NCBI GenBank assembly: GCA_025352145.1
Contig: JANXTY010000001.1
Location: forward strand, 1 to 45,571
Length of the DNA stretch: 45,571 nt
Source of the DNA: Oxalobacteraceae bacterium
Lineage (GTDB): Bacteria; Pseudomonadota; Gammaproteobacteria; Burkholderiales; Burkholderiaceae_D
Direction: 5' to 3'
A program made the translations under genes and the position numbers. The notes below the pieces were generated by a model. It ran no database searches. It had not been told where the DNA came from and saw nothing but the letters and a program-made list of their open reading frames with translations. Of the stretch, positions 18,522-28,800 are shown one piece after another (the stretch's first letter is position 1; the number at the start of each line of letters is the position of its first letter).

Positions 18522-20249
18522 TCAATTTTCCAGGCGGTAGAGGCGGAAACGTTCATCCCGATCCGATGGGCGCTGGCCCTCCCAAAGCAATTTCCAGTGC
18601 CGGTCTTGAAAGCCTTTGACGGATATCACGTCGTCTTTTTTCCTCACGCTGTCCTGCAACAAAAAGAGCCCGCAGCCGCTTTGCCCGAATCCATTGAAGG
18701 GAATGTGGCCGAAATAGGCGAAAGAGGCGCGCTGTGCCGGGCCTATATTGGATTCTACGCAACCCGACGGCGATGGCAATTTCTGTGCAATTTGTTGCGC
18801 AACGCCAGCATAACTCATGCGATAGTTGCCCCAGGACAGCCACAAGGTCATCAGTAGTAACCAGCATAAAATCACGCCGCCGGAAGATAACACCACGGCC
18901 CGCCACAAGACGGAAGGGCGGCGCGAAATGCGCCAATGAACCAGCGCTATCCATGCTGTTGTAGCAGCGATAGCGATCACGGTGACGAACAGGTCAAATT
19001 CTGGCTTGAAGCCGGGCGCAAGTTTGACGACATTTTTAGAAAGCGCGGCAGGCCACGCAGTTTGCATGGCACTCCACCCGGTCCAGATAAAGGCCGCACA
19101 GGTTGTTAATGTAATGACCGAGAACCAGTCGATGGCATTGATAGCGCCACGTTTCATGGTCGGTAGTCCAAACGCAGCCAAAATGGCAAAGCAGGGCAGG
19201 AGCGGTAATAACGCGCTATGACCGGGGTTCGGATTGATGAGTACCAGCAAAGTCAATGCGCCTATAAACCCCACCGGCAATACGATATGCAAAGCTTTGT
19301 CTTGTCTGCGCCAGGCGTACACCGCCCAAGCGGAGAATGGCCAGGCAGGCCAAAAAAACCAGATCCCATCACGGAAAAAATATTTCGCCGATTCCCATTT
19401 TGGCAGATGAATATACCCCGCATTCCAATGCATCCAGGCATGGGTCGGCGAGCTGCCAAATGGCTGTATCCATTGCGCAAGGCCGAGCCATACCATCATG
19501 ATCGCCCCGGCAAGTACGAACGCCACCCCCAAATGGACAATGAAATGACGTGCCGCGATATTGATCCAATAAAACGTCACGAACAAAGTGAGCCACAATC
19601 CCAGTGGAACGATCCAGCCGCGTGTGAGAGCCAGGCAACCTAAGGCCAAGCCGATGCGTGCCGCAGCACCGAGATGGGGTGTCTCCACATAACGCGTTGC
19701 GGCGTAGAGGAGAAAGGAGATTAAGGCCACATGCAGCGCCTCTGCGCTGGTTTCGTGGCTATATAAAAGGAGCCCAATACAGCCCAGATAAATCAACAAA
19801 GTTCCATCTGCCAGCATGCGGCCGAAATCTTGAGATTTTGGTTCTCCGCCAAAAGCAAGCTTGACTGGCTGTGCCTCCTTGCGCTTTCCCAAAAGACAGG
19901 CCGTATGCCAGACCGATAAGGCGCCGAGTAAAAAGAATCCGATGCTCGCCAGTCGTGCCGCCATCACGTCGCCGATCAGCCAGCCGAACAGTTTGATGCA
20001 AAGCGCACCCGCCCAGAATGCGAGCGGGCCTTTCTCCGGCATTGGCAGGCCCATGATATGAGGCCATAGCCAATCCTGCAGGCCGCCATGTGCCATAGTC
20101 CACATGATGCCGAAATTGGCCGCATCGTCATGGACTTTCCATGGATCTCGCCCTATCAAGCCAGGCAAAATGTACAACAACCCCAGCACAAATAATCCCC
20201 AGCGTGGCAATGCGATTGCAGCGGAAGCGGGGAGGCGGACTGGCTTCAT
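18522..20249 (-). CDS. Polytopic membrane glycosyltransferase, GT39/ArnT-like
   Basis: The 575-aa protein has about 12 hydrophobic segments and a C-terminal soluble tail. The first periplasmic loop carries acidic residues (WKVHDDAANFGIMW) in the position of the catalytic acidic motif of GT39/GT83 polyprenyl-phosphate-sugar transferases. The LPMPEKGPLAFW and KYFFRDGIWFFWPAWPFS segments recall ArnT-like enzymes. These transfer a sugar from a lipid carrier to lipid A or to proteins on the periplasmic face. The acceptor cannot be told from sequence. It follows rpmE on the minus strand but is separated from it by a terminator, so it probably has its own promoter. Confidence 0.82.
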   Translation of the reverse strand: MKPVRLPASAAIALPRWGLFVLGLLYILPGLIGRDPWKVHDDAANFGIMWTMAHGGLQDWLWPHIMGLPMPEKGPLAFWAGALCIKLFGWLIGDVMAARLASIGFFLLGALSVWHTACLLGKRKEAQPVKLAFGGEPKSQDFGRMLADGTLLIYLGCIGLLLYSHETSAEALHVALISFLLYAATRYVETPHLGAAARIGLALGCLALTRGWIVPLGLWLTLFVTFYWINIAARHFIVHLGVAFVLAGAIMMVWLGLAQWIQPFGSSPTHAWMHWNAGYIHLPKWESAKYFFRDGIWFFWPAWPFSAWAVYAWRRQDKALHIVLPVGFIGALTLLVLINPNPGHSALLPLLPCFAILAAFGLPTMKRGAINAIDWFSVITLTTCAAFIWTGWSAMQTAWPAALSKNVVKLAPGFKPEFDLFVTVIAIAATTAWIALVHWRISRRPSVLWRAVVLSSGGVILCWLLLMTLWLSWGNYRMSYAGVAQQIAQKLPSPSGCVESNIGPAQRASFAYFGHIPFNGFGQSGCGLFLLQDSVRKKDDVISVKGFQDRHWKLLWEGQRPSDRDERFRLYRLEN

Positions 20250-20369
20250 GAGGGGAATTTTAGTGGTTGTATTCGCCGATATTGTGCCGTAAAACGCGGG
20301 TCGCGTCTGGCCGGATTGTCCGATCTCGCCATAATTTTTTGTTCGATTCTGTTTTTGTCGATGTCAAAA

Positions 20370-20397
20370 TAAAAAAGGCAGCCGAAGCTGCCTTTGG
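20370..20397 (-). terminator. Rho-independent terminator after rpmE
   Basis: GGCAGC and GCTGCC pair around a CGAA/TTCG tetraloop at 20377-20392, extended by A-T pairs on each side. On the minus strand the stem ends in TTTTTTATTTT. It lies about 20 bp past the rpmE stop. Confidence 0.93.
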
Positions 20398-20414
20398 GGA
20401 ACGAGATAAAAAAC

Positions 20415-20681
20415 TTACTCGGCCACTTGTGTTTTTGAACCAACGGCGCCGAACTTCTGGCGGAATTTTTCCACACGGCCTGCGGTGTCGACGATCTTGT
20501 GTTTTCCCGTGTAAAACGGATGGGATTCGGAAGAAACTTCGATCTTCACGAGGGGGTATTCTTTGCCTTCGTGGCTGATCATCTCGCGAGTCTGGATGGT
20601 CGAGCGGGTGATAAATTTAAAATCGCATGACAAGTCGTGGAATACAACTTCGCGATAATTGGGGTGAATGCCGTTTTTCAT
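20415..20681 (-). CDS. rpmE2: 50S ribosomal protein L31, type B
   Basis: The 88-aa protein begins [19 protein letters not shown] and continues with [22 protein letters not shown] and [11 protein letters not shown], all conserved in type B L31. It has only Cys19 and lacks the CxxC zinc ribbon of type A, so it is a zinc-independent form. The start at 20681 gives the conserved N-terminus; an upstream in-frame start would add 12 unconserved residues. It lies downstream of rho, the common order in this group, but with a 361-bp gap and terminators on both sides. Confidence 0.96.
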   Translation of the reverse strand: MKNGIHPNYREVVFHDLSCDFKFITRSTIQTREMISHEGKEYPLVKIEVSSESHPFYTGKHKIVDTAGRVEKFRQKFGAVGSKTQVAE

Positions 20682-20789
20682 TATTGCCTCTGGGTAGGTT
20701 GGGTAGCCAATCGTCACTTCGTCGGTCGCATCACTTCTTGACCCGATTGTCGATCACTTGCCGGGGGTGAATCAATTTTTGCGTGCCAA

Positions 20790-20795
20790 ATTATA
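20790..20795 (-). promoter_or_regulatory. Probable -10 element of the rpmE2 promoter
   Basis: On the minus strand this reads TATAAT, a perfect sigma-70 -10 box, in the context CGCTGTATAATTTGG. The -35 match is weak. It would leave a 5' leader of roughly 100 nt before the rpmE2 start, long enough for ribosomal-protein feedback control. Confidence 0.5.
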
Positions 20796-20987
20796 CAGCG
20801 AGATCCTGGGTTTGCGCCAGACCCAAGATTTCTCCAGGTATTTTGGCGGCGGGAGAGGAATTGCCGCTATGGATTTTCTGGGAGACAAGACCGGGAGCCC
20901 GCATTCGTTAGTATGGGCGAAAACGGCTGCAGGAAAGACCTTTAAAAAATCGTTGAAAATTTTTTTAACGGGCATCAACCATTGCCC

Positions 20988-21020
20988 ACAAAAAAGCGCA
21001 TCCAAAGATGCGCTTTTTCC
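20988..21020 (-). terminator. Rho-independent terminator after rho
   Basis: AAAAAGCGCATC (20991-21002) pairs perfectly with GATGCGCTTTTT (21007-21018) around a CAAA loop. On the minus strand the stem is followed by a T-run. It lies about 25 bp after the rho stop. Confidence 0.93.
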
Positions 21021-21042
21021 CCAGGAAATACAGCCGCAGAAA

Positions 21043-22305
21043 TTATCCGCCGCGCCGCATCATGTCGAAGAATTCGGCATTGTTCTTGGTGGACTTCATC
21101 TTGTCCAGGATGAACTCCATCGCTTCGATCTCGTCCATGCTGTAGAGCAGTTTGCGCAGGATCCAGATTTTTTGCAGTTGGTCTGGCTTGATCAGCAACT
21201 CTTCTCGGCGGGTGCCGGATTTGTTGAGGTTGATTGCCGGGTAGACGCGTTTCTCTGCGAGGCGGCGCTCTAAGTGGACTTCCATATTGCCGGTGCCTTT
21301 GAATTCTTCAAAGATTACGTCGTCCATGCGGCTGCCGGTTTCGATCAGGGCGGTGGCGATGATGGTGAGCGAGCCGCCTTCTTCGATGTTGCGGGCGGCG
21401 CCGAAGAAGCGTTTGGGGCGTTGCAGTGCGTTGGCATCGACACCGCCGGTCAGCACCTTGCCTGATGCTGGGATGACGGTATTGTAGGCGCGGGCGAGGC
21501 GGGTGATCGAGTCGAGCAGGATCACGACGTCTTTTTTCATTTCGACTAAGCGCTTGGCTTTTTCCAGCACCATTTCAGCCACTTGTACGTGGCGGGTGGC
21601 GGGTTCGTCGAAGGTAGAGGCGACTACTTCTCCGCGCACGGAGCGCTGCATTTCGGTGACTTCTTCAGGCCGTTCGTCGATCAAGAGGACGATCAGGGTG
21701 CAGTCCGGGTGATTGGCGGTGATAGCGTGGGCGATGTGTTGCAGGATGACCGATTTACCGGACTTTGGCGATGCTACCAGCAAGCCGCGCTGACCTTTGC
21801 CGATGGGGGCGATGAGGTCGATAACGCGGCCGGTGATGTTTTCCTGGCCGTTCATTTCGCGCTCTAAGCGCAAGGGTTCGGTCGGGTGCAGCGGCGTCAG
21901 GTTTTCGAACATGATGCGGTGTTTGGAGGCTTCCGGCGGTTCGCCGTTGACCTTGTCTACTTTGACTAAGGCGAAGTAGCGTTCGCCGTCTTTGGGCGTG
22001 CGTACTTCACCTTCGATCGAATCGCCGGTATGCAGATTAAAGCGGCGGATTTGCGAAGGGGAAATATAAATGTCGTCGGTGGACGCCATATAACTGGCGT
22101 CGGGCGAGCGCAGGAAGCCAAAGCCGTCGGGCAATACTTCAAGGGCGCCATCGCCAAAAATTTGTTCCCCCTGTTTCGCGCGTTTTTTCAGGATCGCGAA
22201 CATGAGTTCTTGTTTGCGCAGTCGTGCTGCGTTGTCAATATCGAGACTGACCGCCATTTCTAGCAGGGCGGAAACGTGGAGGGCTTTTAATTCAGATAAA
22301 TACAT
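21043..22305 (-). CDS. rho: Transcription termination factor Rho
   Basis: Rho is the hexameric RNA helicase that ends transcription at C-rich rut sites. The 420-aa protein is of family length. The RNA-binding OB domain contains [15 protein letters not shown]. The ATPase domain has Walker A SPKSGKS at about residues 178-185, Walker [16 protein letters not shown], the Q-loop [13 protein letters not shown] and the R-loop region [13 protein letters not shown]. Upstream is a 125-bp leader with a long stem and a C-rich tract suggesting autoregulation. It sits between trxA and rpmE2 on the minus strand, the standard arrangement. Confidence 0.98.
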   Translation of the reverse strand: MYLSELKALHVSALLEMAVSLDIDNAARLRKQELMFAILKKRAKQGEQIFGDGALEVLPDGFGFLRSPDASYMASTDDIYISPSQIRRFNLHTGDSIEGEVRTPKDGERYFALVKVDKVNGEPPEASKHRIMFENLTPLHPTEPLRLEREMNGQENITGRVIDLIAPIGKGQRGLLVASPKSGKSVILQHIAHAITANHPDCTLIVLLIDERPEEVTEMQRSVRGEVVASTFDEPATRHVQVAEMVLEKAKRLVEMKKDVVILLDSITRLARAYNTVIPASGKVLTGGVDANALQRPKRFFGAARNIEEGGSLTIIATALIETGSRMDDVIFEEFKGTGNMEVHLERRLAEKRVYPAINLNKSGTRREELLIKPDQLQKIWILRKLLYSMDEIEAMEFILDKMKSTKNNAEFFDMMRRGG

Positions 22306-22430
22306 AGTGTATAGAGTGTCCCGGACGGGATGTAAAAGGTGGGGGAGGGTACTGCGTGGCGGTGGTTAATGTGATGTGTGTTGAAGTAGCGATGCAGGAA
22401 CACCGCCACAGCAGGATTCTAGTCAATTGT
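22306..22430 (-). promoter_or_regulatory. Structured, C-rich leader of rho
   Basis: GTGGCGGTG at 22356-22364 is the exact reverse complement of CACCGCCAC at 22401-22409. The stem extends by CTGC/GCAG across a one-base bulge and encloses a 36-nt loop. In the minus-strand RNA a C-rich, G-poor tract follows (TACCCTCCCCCACC, then ACATCCCGTCC) just before the start codon. This is the composition of a rut site. Autogenous attenuation by Rho in its own leader is known in E. coli; here it is inferred. Confidence 0.5.
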
Positions 22431-22757
22431 TTAGATATTGCTGTCAATGAACGAAGTCAGCTGGCCTTTGGCCATTGCGCCTACTTTTTGCGCCGCATTC
22501 ACGCCATTCTTGAACAGGATCAGGGTCGGAATTCCACGAATGCCGAATTTGGCAGGCACGGTTTGATTCGCGTCAACATCCATTTTAGCGATCAGGATTT
22601 TGCCGTCATATTCTTTCGCAACTTCTTCGAGGATAGGCGCGATCGCTTTGCATGGGCCGCACCATTCTGCCCAAAAATCGACCAATACCGGCCTGTCTGA
22701 TTTGAGTACATCGGCTTCAAAAGAGGCATCTGTAACGTATTTTATATTTTCGCTCAT
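22431..22757 (-). CDS. trxA: Thioredoxin 1
   Basis: The 108-aa protein is a single thioredoxin fold with the active site WCGPC (Cys33 and Cys36), the buried Asp in VLVDFWAEW, the cis-Pro region [11 protein letters not shown] and the closing [12 protein letters not shown]. It reduces disulfides in cytosolic proteins, including ribonucleotide reductase. GAGGAAG lies just before the ATG. Position upstream of rho is conserved in Burkholderiales. Confidence 0.97.
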   Translation of the reverse strand: MSENIKYVTDASFEADVLKSDRPVLVDFWAEWCGPCKAIAPILEEVAKEYDGKILIAKMDVDANQTVPAKFGIRGIPTLILFKNGVNAAQKVGAMAKGQLTSFIDSNI

Positions 22758-23169
22758 GGCTTCCTCGTGGGAGGGAAAAGTGGGTCAATGTGTGCCTTGG
22801 TGACATTCCTGCTTGCCGTCAACGCTTCCGTAACTACAAGAATATGATGGAGACGTTACGCACAAATTCAATGGAACCGAATGGTGCTGTAAGAGGATGT
22901 CAGGCGGGGAATTTGTCGAATCATATCCTATTTTTTCAAAAAGTGTGGATTCATCGAACATAAGAGGGGAAGTTGCGATGGTGTTGAATAATTTAACAAC
23001 ACCTGTTGGAATTTGCCAATCGGCGCAGAAGATATCCTTGGGGGTCTACGTTCGTCCAGCGGATGGCCGGATTTTTAGGGAGCTTCAACTTTCCCCCAAG
23101 TCCGGTAACGCTCTGGAATAGAATGTGCAGTCACTTCTTTTTTCCGTCTTTTTTCTGGCACCAGAACAC
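22758..23169. other. Intergenic region between trxA and the AddB-like gene
   Basis: These 412 bp separate divergent genes and should contain both promoters. I recognise no consensus promoter. A 74-codon open frame (22897-23121) has AAGAGG directly abutting its ATG, too close for a normal ribosome site, and a composition without protein signature; I do not call it. Confidence 0.5.
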
Positions 23170-25893
23170 ATGCTTTCTCGTCCGTTAATCGCCTCATTTC
23201 TCATTGAACCCTCGGCTTCGTTCTGGCAGCAAGCCGCGCGTGCAATACTCAATTCTTATCCTCAAGAACTTTCTACCTTGCGTGTCATTGTTCCTGCTTT
23301 TTCGCATGTCCCGCAACTCAGGGCGGCGCTATCAGAACTCCATGACCGTGCCTTTATTCCCCCGTATATGAATACTTTGTCAGGATGGTTGGCGCTGCAG
23401 ACTCCAATATCGGACGTAGCAATCACACCCGATAGTCAGCGACTGATGGCGCTCTATGCCGAGTTGCGTCAACATGCATGGCTAAAAAAATTATTCACTG
23501 CGCGTCGCAATACCGACTTGCTGCCTTTGGCACAAACGTTGTTGACGCTCTCGGACGAACTGACCGGGGCATTATTGCCGATGTTGCAGCAGTCATCAGA
23601 ATCGGTAGAGCAACGTTGGCAGGAGGCATTGGCAAAACTGACGCCACCTGCGCGTAAATTATTATCCGATGAAGCGCAGCTGGTCTGGTCCATCTGGAAA
23701 AGTCAGCTGGATGCCAGCGATGCCGGTGCTGCGCGTTTTGCCCAAATGATGCATCTCGCTGAACACGCCACAGAGCCATTAGTGTGGATCAATCCGGTGG
23801 TACCCGACGCAATGGAAAACGCTTTCTTGAGTGCCTATGCCCAGCGCCAGAGCGTGACGCTCATTTTGCTGGACTGGCGTGCCGCCGTGATCCCCGCAGC
23901 GTATTGTCACGCCTGGCCGGAATTACCCGATGCAGCGCCGTTGCAAGAGCTATTGCAACCCGAGTCATCGATACCAGCGGGGCAATGCACACTATTGACG
24001 CCGTTAATACAATCCGCATTGACGCCAGCGGGACTCTCTTTGTGTGCCGCAGGCGGATTGGAGGACGAGGCGCAGCAGGGCGCGCAAACTATGGTCAATT
24101 GGCTGCAAGCAGGAAAATCCCGCATCGCATTAATTGCCCAGGATCGCGTGGTTGCACGTCGCATTCGTGCATTGCTGGAACGGGCGCAGATATTGGTTGC
24201 CGACGAAACCGGCTGGAAACTCTCGACCACGCGGGCAGCGGCAGCGCTGGCGGCCTGGTTCGATGTAGTGGCTAGCAGAGGTGAGACGGTTGCATTACTG
24301 GATTTGCTGAAATCGCCGTTTATTTTTGCCGATCTCCCCGATAAATCCGATCAGGTCATGCTGATTGAAACGACCTTAAGGCGTGCCAACGTAGTAGGGG
24401 GTTGGGAGGCGGCCAGTGCTGCGCTCGACGAGCATCTGCGTGAACTTGCCGCCCTGCGCCAATTAATCAGGCAGGCAGCCTTGTTTTCAGGGAGAAAAAT
24501 CTTATCTGACTGGATTGCGCTTACGCGCGCCATGTTAGACGCCTTGCGCTTTACTCCAGCACTCAACGCTGACGCGGCCGGATGTCAAGTGATGCAGCTG
24601 ATCGACGCTTTGGAGCAGGACTGCGCTGCGATGGCATCCCCTTTCTCTTTTGCCGAATGGCGTGCCTTCATCAGCCTGCAACTGGAGTCGGCCCCGTTTA
24701 TTGCAGCCAGCACAGACAAACGCGTCGTGATGTTACCGTTGAACGGTGCGCGCTTGCGTAGTTTCGATGCGGTGTTGATCGTCGGCTGCGATGCGGCTAA
24801 TCTTCCCTCGCAAACAAAAGAAACGCTTTTTTTTGCCAATGCTGTGCGGCGCGAATTGGGTCTGGCTACGCGCGAAAGTCGGCAACACCAGCAACTACGC
24901 GATTTCGCCGAAGTGCTTTGCGCCAATTCCGAGGTGGTGCTGTCCTGGCAGGCACACAAAAATGGCGAACCGAATGCGATGAGTACCTGGATCGAACGCC
25001 TGCAATTAATCTTGGAACGTGGTGGCGAAAACAGGTTGCCGAACCATCGCCTCGACCTGGACGCAAAAACCTTGACAGCAACCATGCCGGGTATGGCTAT
25101 GCCCTCGGCATCGCAGTTGACACCGACCCGTCTTTCGGCGAGCGGGTACAACAGTTTTTTAGCATGTCCTTACCAATTCTTTGCGACGCGCATGCTGCGT
25201 TTATCGGGACTAGATGATCTCTCCGACATGCCGGAAAAACGCGATTACGGCGGATGGCTGCACCAGATTCTGAAGACTTACCATGCCTCTGTTCTTGCCG
25301 ATGGGCAGCAGGATCGGGAGTCCCTGATGCGTACCATCTCGGCGCAGATATTCGATCAGGAATTGGCAAAAAACGGAGCAGCGCTAGGCTACTATGCGCG
25401 CTGGAAAAAAGTTATTCCAGCCTACTTGCAATGGGCCCACGCGCGCGAAGAACAAGGCTGGAGATTTGTGATCGGGGAAGAATGGTTTGAGCGCCCGCTT
25501 CAATGGGGCGAAGGCGATGTGCTGCTTCAGGGGCGAATAGATCGCGTGGATGAAAACGATAGCGGAGAGCGTGCAGTGCTCGATTACAAGACCAGTACGC
25601 AGGCCGTATTGAAAAACAAGTTGAAAGAGGGAGAGGATCAGCAATTGCCGTTTTACGGATTATTGTTGAACATGCCGGTTGACTCAGCGCATTACGTTGC
25701 GCTGGAGCTATCCAAGGACAAAACCGGCGACGCAGAAGCGCCACGCTATATCGAATGGCAGCAGTCTTTGGAAAAGCACATTGTCGGTAATATGCGTGCG
25801 ATTGGGCAGGACGCGGCATTGCCCTCCAATGGAATCGAATCGGTATGTCAATATTGTGAAGTACGCGGTTTGTGTCGTAAGGGCGCATGGTGA
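23170..25893 (+). CDS. AddB-like exonuclease subunit (PD-(D/E)XK nuclease, iron-sulfur)
   Basis: The ~907-aa protein pairs with the next gene as an AddAB/RecBCD-type double-strand-break processing complex. The C-terminal nuclease has GRIDRVDE near residue 788 and LDYKTS near 805, the PD-(D/E)XK core. Four cysteines are placed to bind a 4Fe-4S cluster: Cys666 in the ACPYQFF segment, then Cys893, Cys896 and Cys902 in CQYCEVRGLC, the AddB staple. The N-terminal helicase-like part appears inactive. The type resembles the betaproteobacterial 'probable DNA repair protein' form of AddB. A GTG at 23125 could extend the start; ATG at 23170 is preferred. The stop overlaps the next start by 7 bp. Confidence 0.9.
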   Translation: MLSRPLIASFLIEPSASFWQQAARAILNSYPQELSTLRVIVPAFSHVPQLRAALSELHDRAFIPPYMNTLSGWLALQTPISDVAITPDSQRLMALYAELRQHAWLKKLFTARRNTDLLPLAQTLLTLSDELTGALLPMLQQSSESVEQRWQEALAKLTPPARKLLSDEAQLVWSIWKSQLDASDAGAARFAQMMHLAEHATEPLVWINPVVPDAMENAFLSAYAQRQSVTLILLDWRAAVIPAAYCHAWPELPDAAPLQELLQPESSIPAGQCTLLTPLIQSALTPAGLSLCAAGGLEDEAQQGAQTMVNWLQAGKSRIALIAQDRVVARRIRALLERAQILVADETGWKLSTTRAAAALAAWFDVVASRGETVALLDLLKSPFIFADLPDKSDQVMLIETTLRRANVVGGWEAASAALDEHLRELAALRQLIRQAALFSGRKILSDWIALTRAMLDALRFTPALNADAAGCQVMQLIDALEQDCAAMASPFSFAEWRAFISLQLESAPFIAASTDKRVVMLPLNGARLRSFDAVLIVGCDAANLPSQTKETLFFANAVRRELGLATRESRQHQQLRDFAEVLCANSEVVLSWQAHKNGEPNAMSTWIERLQLILERGGENRLPNHRLDLDAKTLTATMPGMAMPSASQLTPTRLSASGYNSFLACPYQFFATRMLRLSGLDDLSDMPEKRDYGGWLHQILKTYHASVLADGQQDRESLMRTISAQIFDQELAKNGAALGYYARWKKVIPAYLQWAHAREEQGWRFVIGEEWFERPLQWGEGDVLLQGRIDRVDENDSGERAVLDYKTSTQAVLKNKLKEGEDQQLPFYGLLLNMPVDSAHYVALELSKDKTGDAEAPRYIEWQQSLEKHIVGNMRAIGQDAALPSNGIESVCQYCEVRGLCRKGAW

Positions 25894-28800
25894 TGATGCG
25901 CAACGATCCCGACGTCGCTAATGTCACCAATGTCGACGCGGATTCCAGCGATCCGCACATGACCTCGCATGCCTACGAAATCAACAGCCGGTTTTCCAGC
26001 GCGGAAGAATTTATTGATGTCGCATGCGATCCGCAGCGGTCAGTCGTGGTGGAGGCGTGCGCCGGTAGCGGCAAGACCTGGTTGTTAGTTGCGCGCATGT
26101 TGCGTTTGCTATTAGCTGGCACGCAGCCGTCCGAGTTGCTGGCCATTACCTTCACACGTAAAGCCGCGCAGGAAATGCGTGAGCGGCTTATGCAGTTATT
26201 GCATCAATTGGCGCTGGCACCGGCAGATCAGGTTCGCGCATTATTGCTTGAGCGCGGCGTGCAGGAACACGAGTTGGCGCACCTTTTTCCCCTTGCGCGC
26301 GGTTTGTATGAACAGGTTTTGTCCAGCGCGCAATCGCTGTCGATAGATACTTTTCACAGTTGGTTTGCGCGTCTGGTGCAGATAGCCCCATTGACTTCCG
26401 GCGTACCGCACGGCTACGTCCTGACCGAAGCGACCGGCGAAATAATGCGTGAAGCTTATAGTGGCTTCCTGCAGGGCTTGAATGAGACAGAGCATGCGCC
26501 AGCGAAAGAAGCCTTGCTGACTCTGTATGAATTAGTGGGTGACTTTAATGCGAAAAAATTGCTCGATGCTTTTGTGGGCAAGCGGGCCGAATGGTGGGCT
26601 GCTACGCAACAGGGCGATGCCAACGCACCTCTCTTGTGGCTGAAAAATATTTGCGCCGAAGATGGTGTACGCGATGCGCGTCTGACGGTGTGGGAAGATA
26701 AAAAACTTGCGGCGCGTATTCATACGATTGCCTGGTTATTAGGACAAGGAACAAAGCGTAATCAAGAGCGTGCAACCCAGATGGAGAGCGCGCTGTCAGC
26801 GGAGCCGTCAACAGAAAATTTTGCAAAACTGTTGACGCAATTTTGCGACGATAAAGGGAGCTTTCGTGCCAACGATCATCGGCGCGGACAATTGCTCAAA
26901 GTATTGGAGGAGCAGCTCGGTGAGAATTCCGGCGATGCTTTCGAGCGCGAATTTAATGCTTTAGCGGAGGCTTTATTATTGCTTGAACGACGCAGCGGCG
27001 AGATCCTGGTTCTCGCACTGAACCAGGCCTTATTCACCGCTGGCGCTGCCTATTTGGAGTGCTATCAAGAGCTAAAATCGGAGCAGCGAGTCTTCGATTT
27101 CCCGGACCTGGAATGGCAAGCCTATCGCCTGTTGACCGATGAGGAACACGCCGCGTATCTACATAGCCGCCTTGATGCCCGCTACAAACATATTTTGCTC
27201 GACGAATTTCAAGATACCAATCCCTTGCAATGGCATATCGTGTTGGCCTGGCTGGCGGCATATGGCGATGATGCCGCGCAGCCCAGCGTGTTTGTCGTGG
27301 GCGATCCGAAACAGTCGATTTATCGTTTTCGGCGTGCAGAGCCGCGTGTGTTTGATGCTGCGCGTGAGCTGCTTAGAACGCGGGGCGCTGCGATCTTGCG
27401 TACTAACCAGACACGCCGTAATGCGTCGGTTATCGTTGATGCGCTCAATGTCGGCTTTCTCGGCAATCCGATTTTTTCGGCACAAACAACGATGGCCAAA
27501 CAAAGTGGTGAAGTGTGGTGTTTGCCGTTGATTGAGAGTGAGAAAAAATCAGCATTAACAGGGGGTTCAGTGCAACCCGGATTAACGCTGCGCAACCCCT
27601 TGACTACAGCGCGTGCAGAAGATGAAGACGCCCGGCGCTACGACGAGGGATGCGCCGTAGCGAAAGCATTGTGGCAAGCTAAAAACAGGCTGAATCTGCC
27701 TTGGTCTGATGTCATGCTGCTGGTCAAAAAACGCGCTCATTTGAGCGCTTATGAAACGGCTTTACGCGAAGCCGGGATCCCGTTTATGTCGGATAAGCGC
27801 GGCGGTCTGCTTGATTCTCTCGAAGTGCTCGATCTGATGGCGCTTCTGAATTTTTTAATTACGCCAGGGGATAACCGCGCGCTGGCGCATGTGCTTAAAT
27901 GTCCGATCATGGGAGCGCGTGATCAGGACTTGATTGTATTGGCCTTGCGTACTGAAAAAACCTGGTGGCAGCGGCTGCGTGCGCTCGTCTGTGCAACAGC
28001 CTTCGACCTATCGACGGAAGCCGTGTCGGCCCCTGTCTTCGAAGGCGCTTCTCCTGCTTTGCGGCGCGCCTGTAGTTTGCTGGAAACGTGGATGGAAGCT
28101 GCGCCGCGTTTGCCGGTGCATGATTTGCTCGATTTGATTTTGCATCAGAGTCAATTGATCGCCCACTATGCGCAATCGGTCTCGGCTATGGCCCGCACGC
28201 AGGTCATTGGCAATATCGCCGCATTTACCGAACTGGCATTGAATCTCGATGCGGGACGCTACCCGAGTTTGCCTAAATTTATCGATGCCTTGCGTAGCTT
28301 GCAAAAGGGCAGTGTCAATGAGGCGCCCGACGAAGCCGATATCGATGCCTCGGTCGATGCGGTACGTATCCTCACTATCCATAGCGCCAAGGGACTGGAA
28401 GCGCCCATTGTCGTTGTGCTCGACGCCAACCATAGCAAACCGGCACGCGACGATGCGGGTATTTTGTGTGACTGGCCGCAGGACGCCGCGATGCCTACGC
28501 ATTTTTCAGTTTTTGGACGTAAAGATGAGCGTGGTGTGGCGCGTGATCGATTATTCGAAGCGGAAGAAAAATTTAAGACGCAGGAAGACTGGAACCTGCT
28601 CTATGTCGCAGTCACTCGCGCTAAACAAGTGCTGATGGTGAGCGGCATCGCAGGGCTGAAAAATGCCGATGCAAATGGGGTAGTGGCCGACAGCTGGTAT
28701 TCTCGCTTGCAGCAGATGCCAGCGCCGGTTCTGGAGGATTCAGGGGGAAATTTCCCAGGCAATACAAAAGAGCAGAGTAGGGAGAAAGAGACATTCAGGT

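Larger units (their letters stand above)
20682..21042. other. Intergenic region between rho and rpmE2
   Basis: This 361-bp region holds the rho terminator at its rho-proximal end and a probable rpmE2 promoter, both listed separately. A plus-strand open frame that crosses it and enters rho antisense is not supported as a gene. Confidence 0.6.

Noticed and set aside
22897-23121. 74-codon plus-strand open frame between trxA and the AddB-like gene
   Set aside because: AAGAGG touches the start codon with no spacer, and the predicted peptide has no recognisable features.
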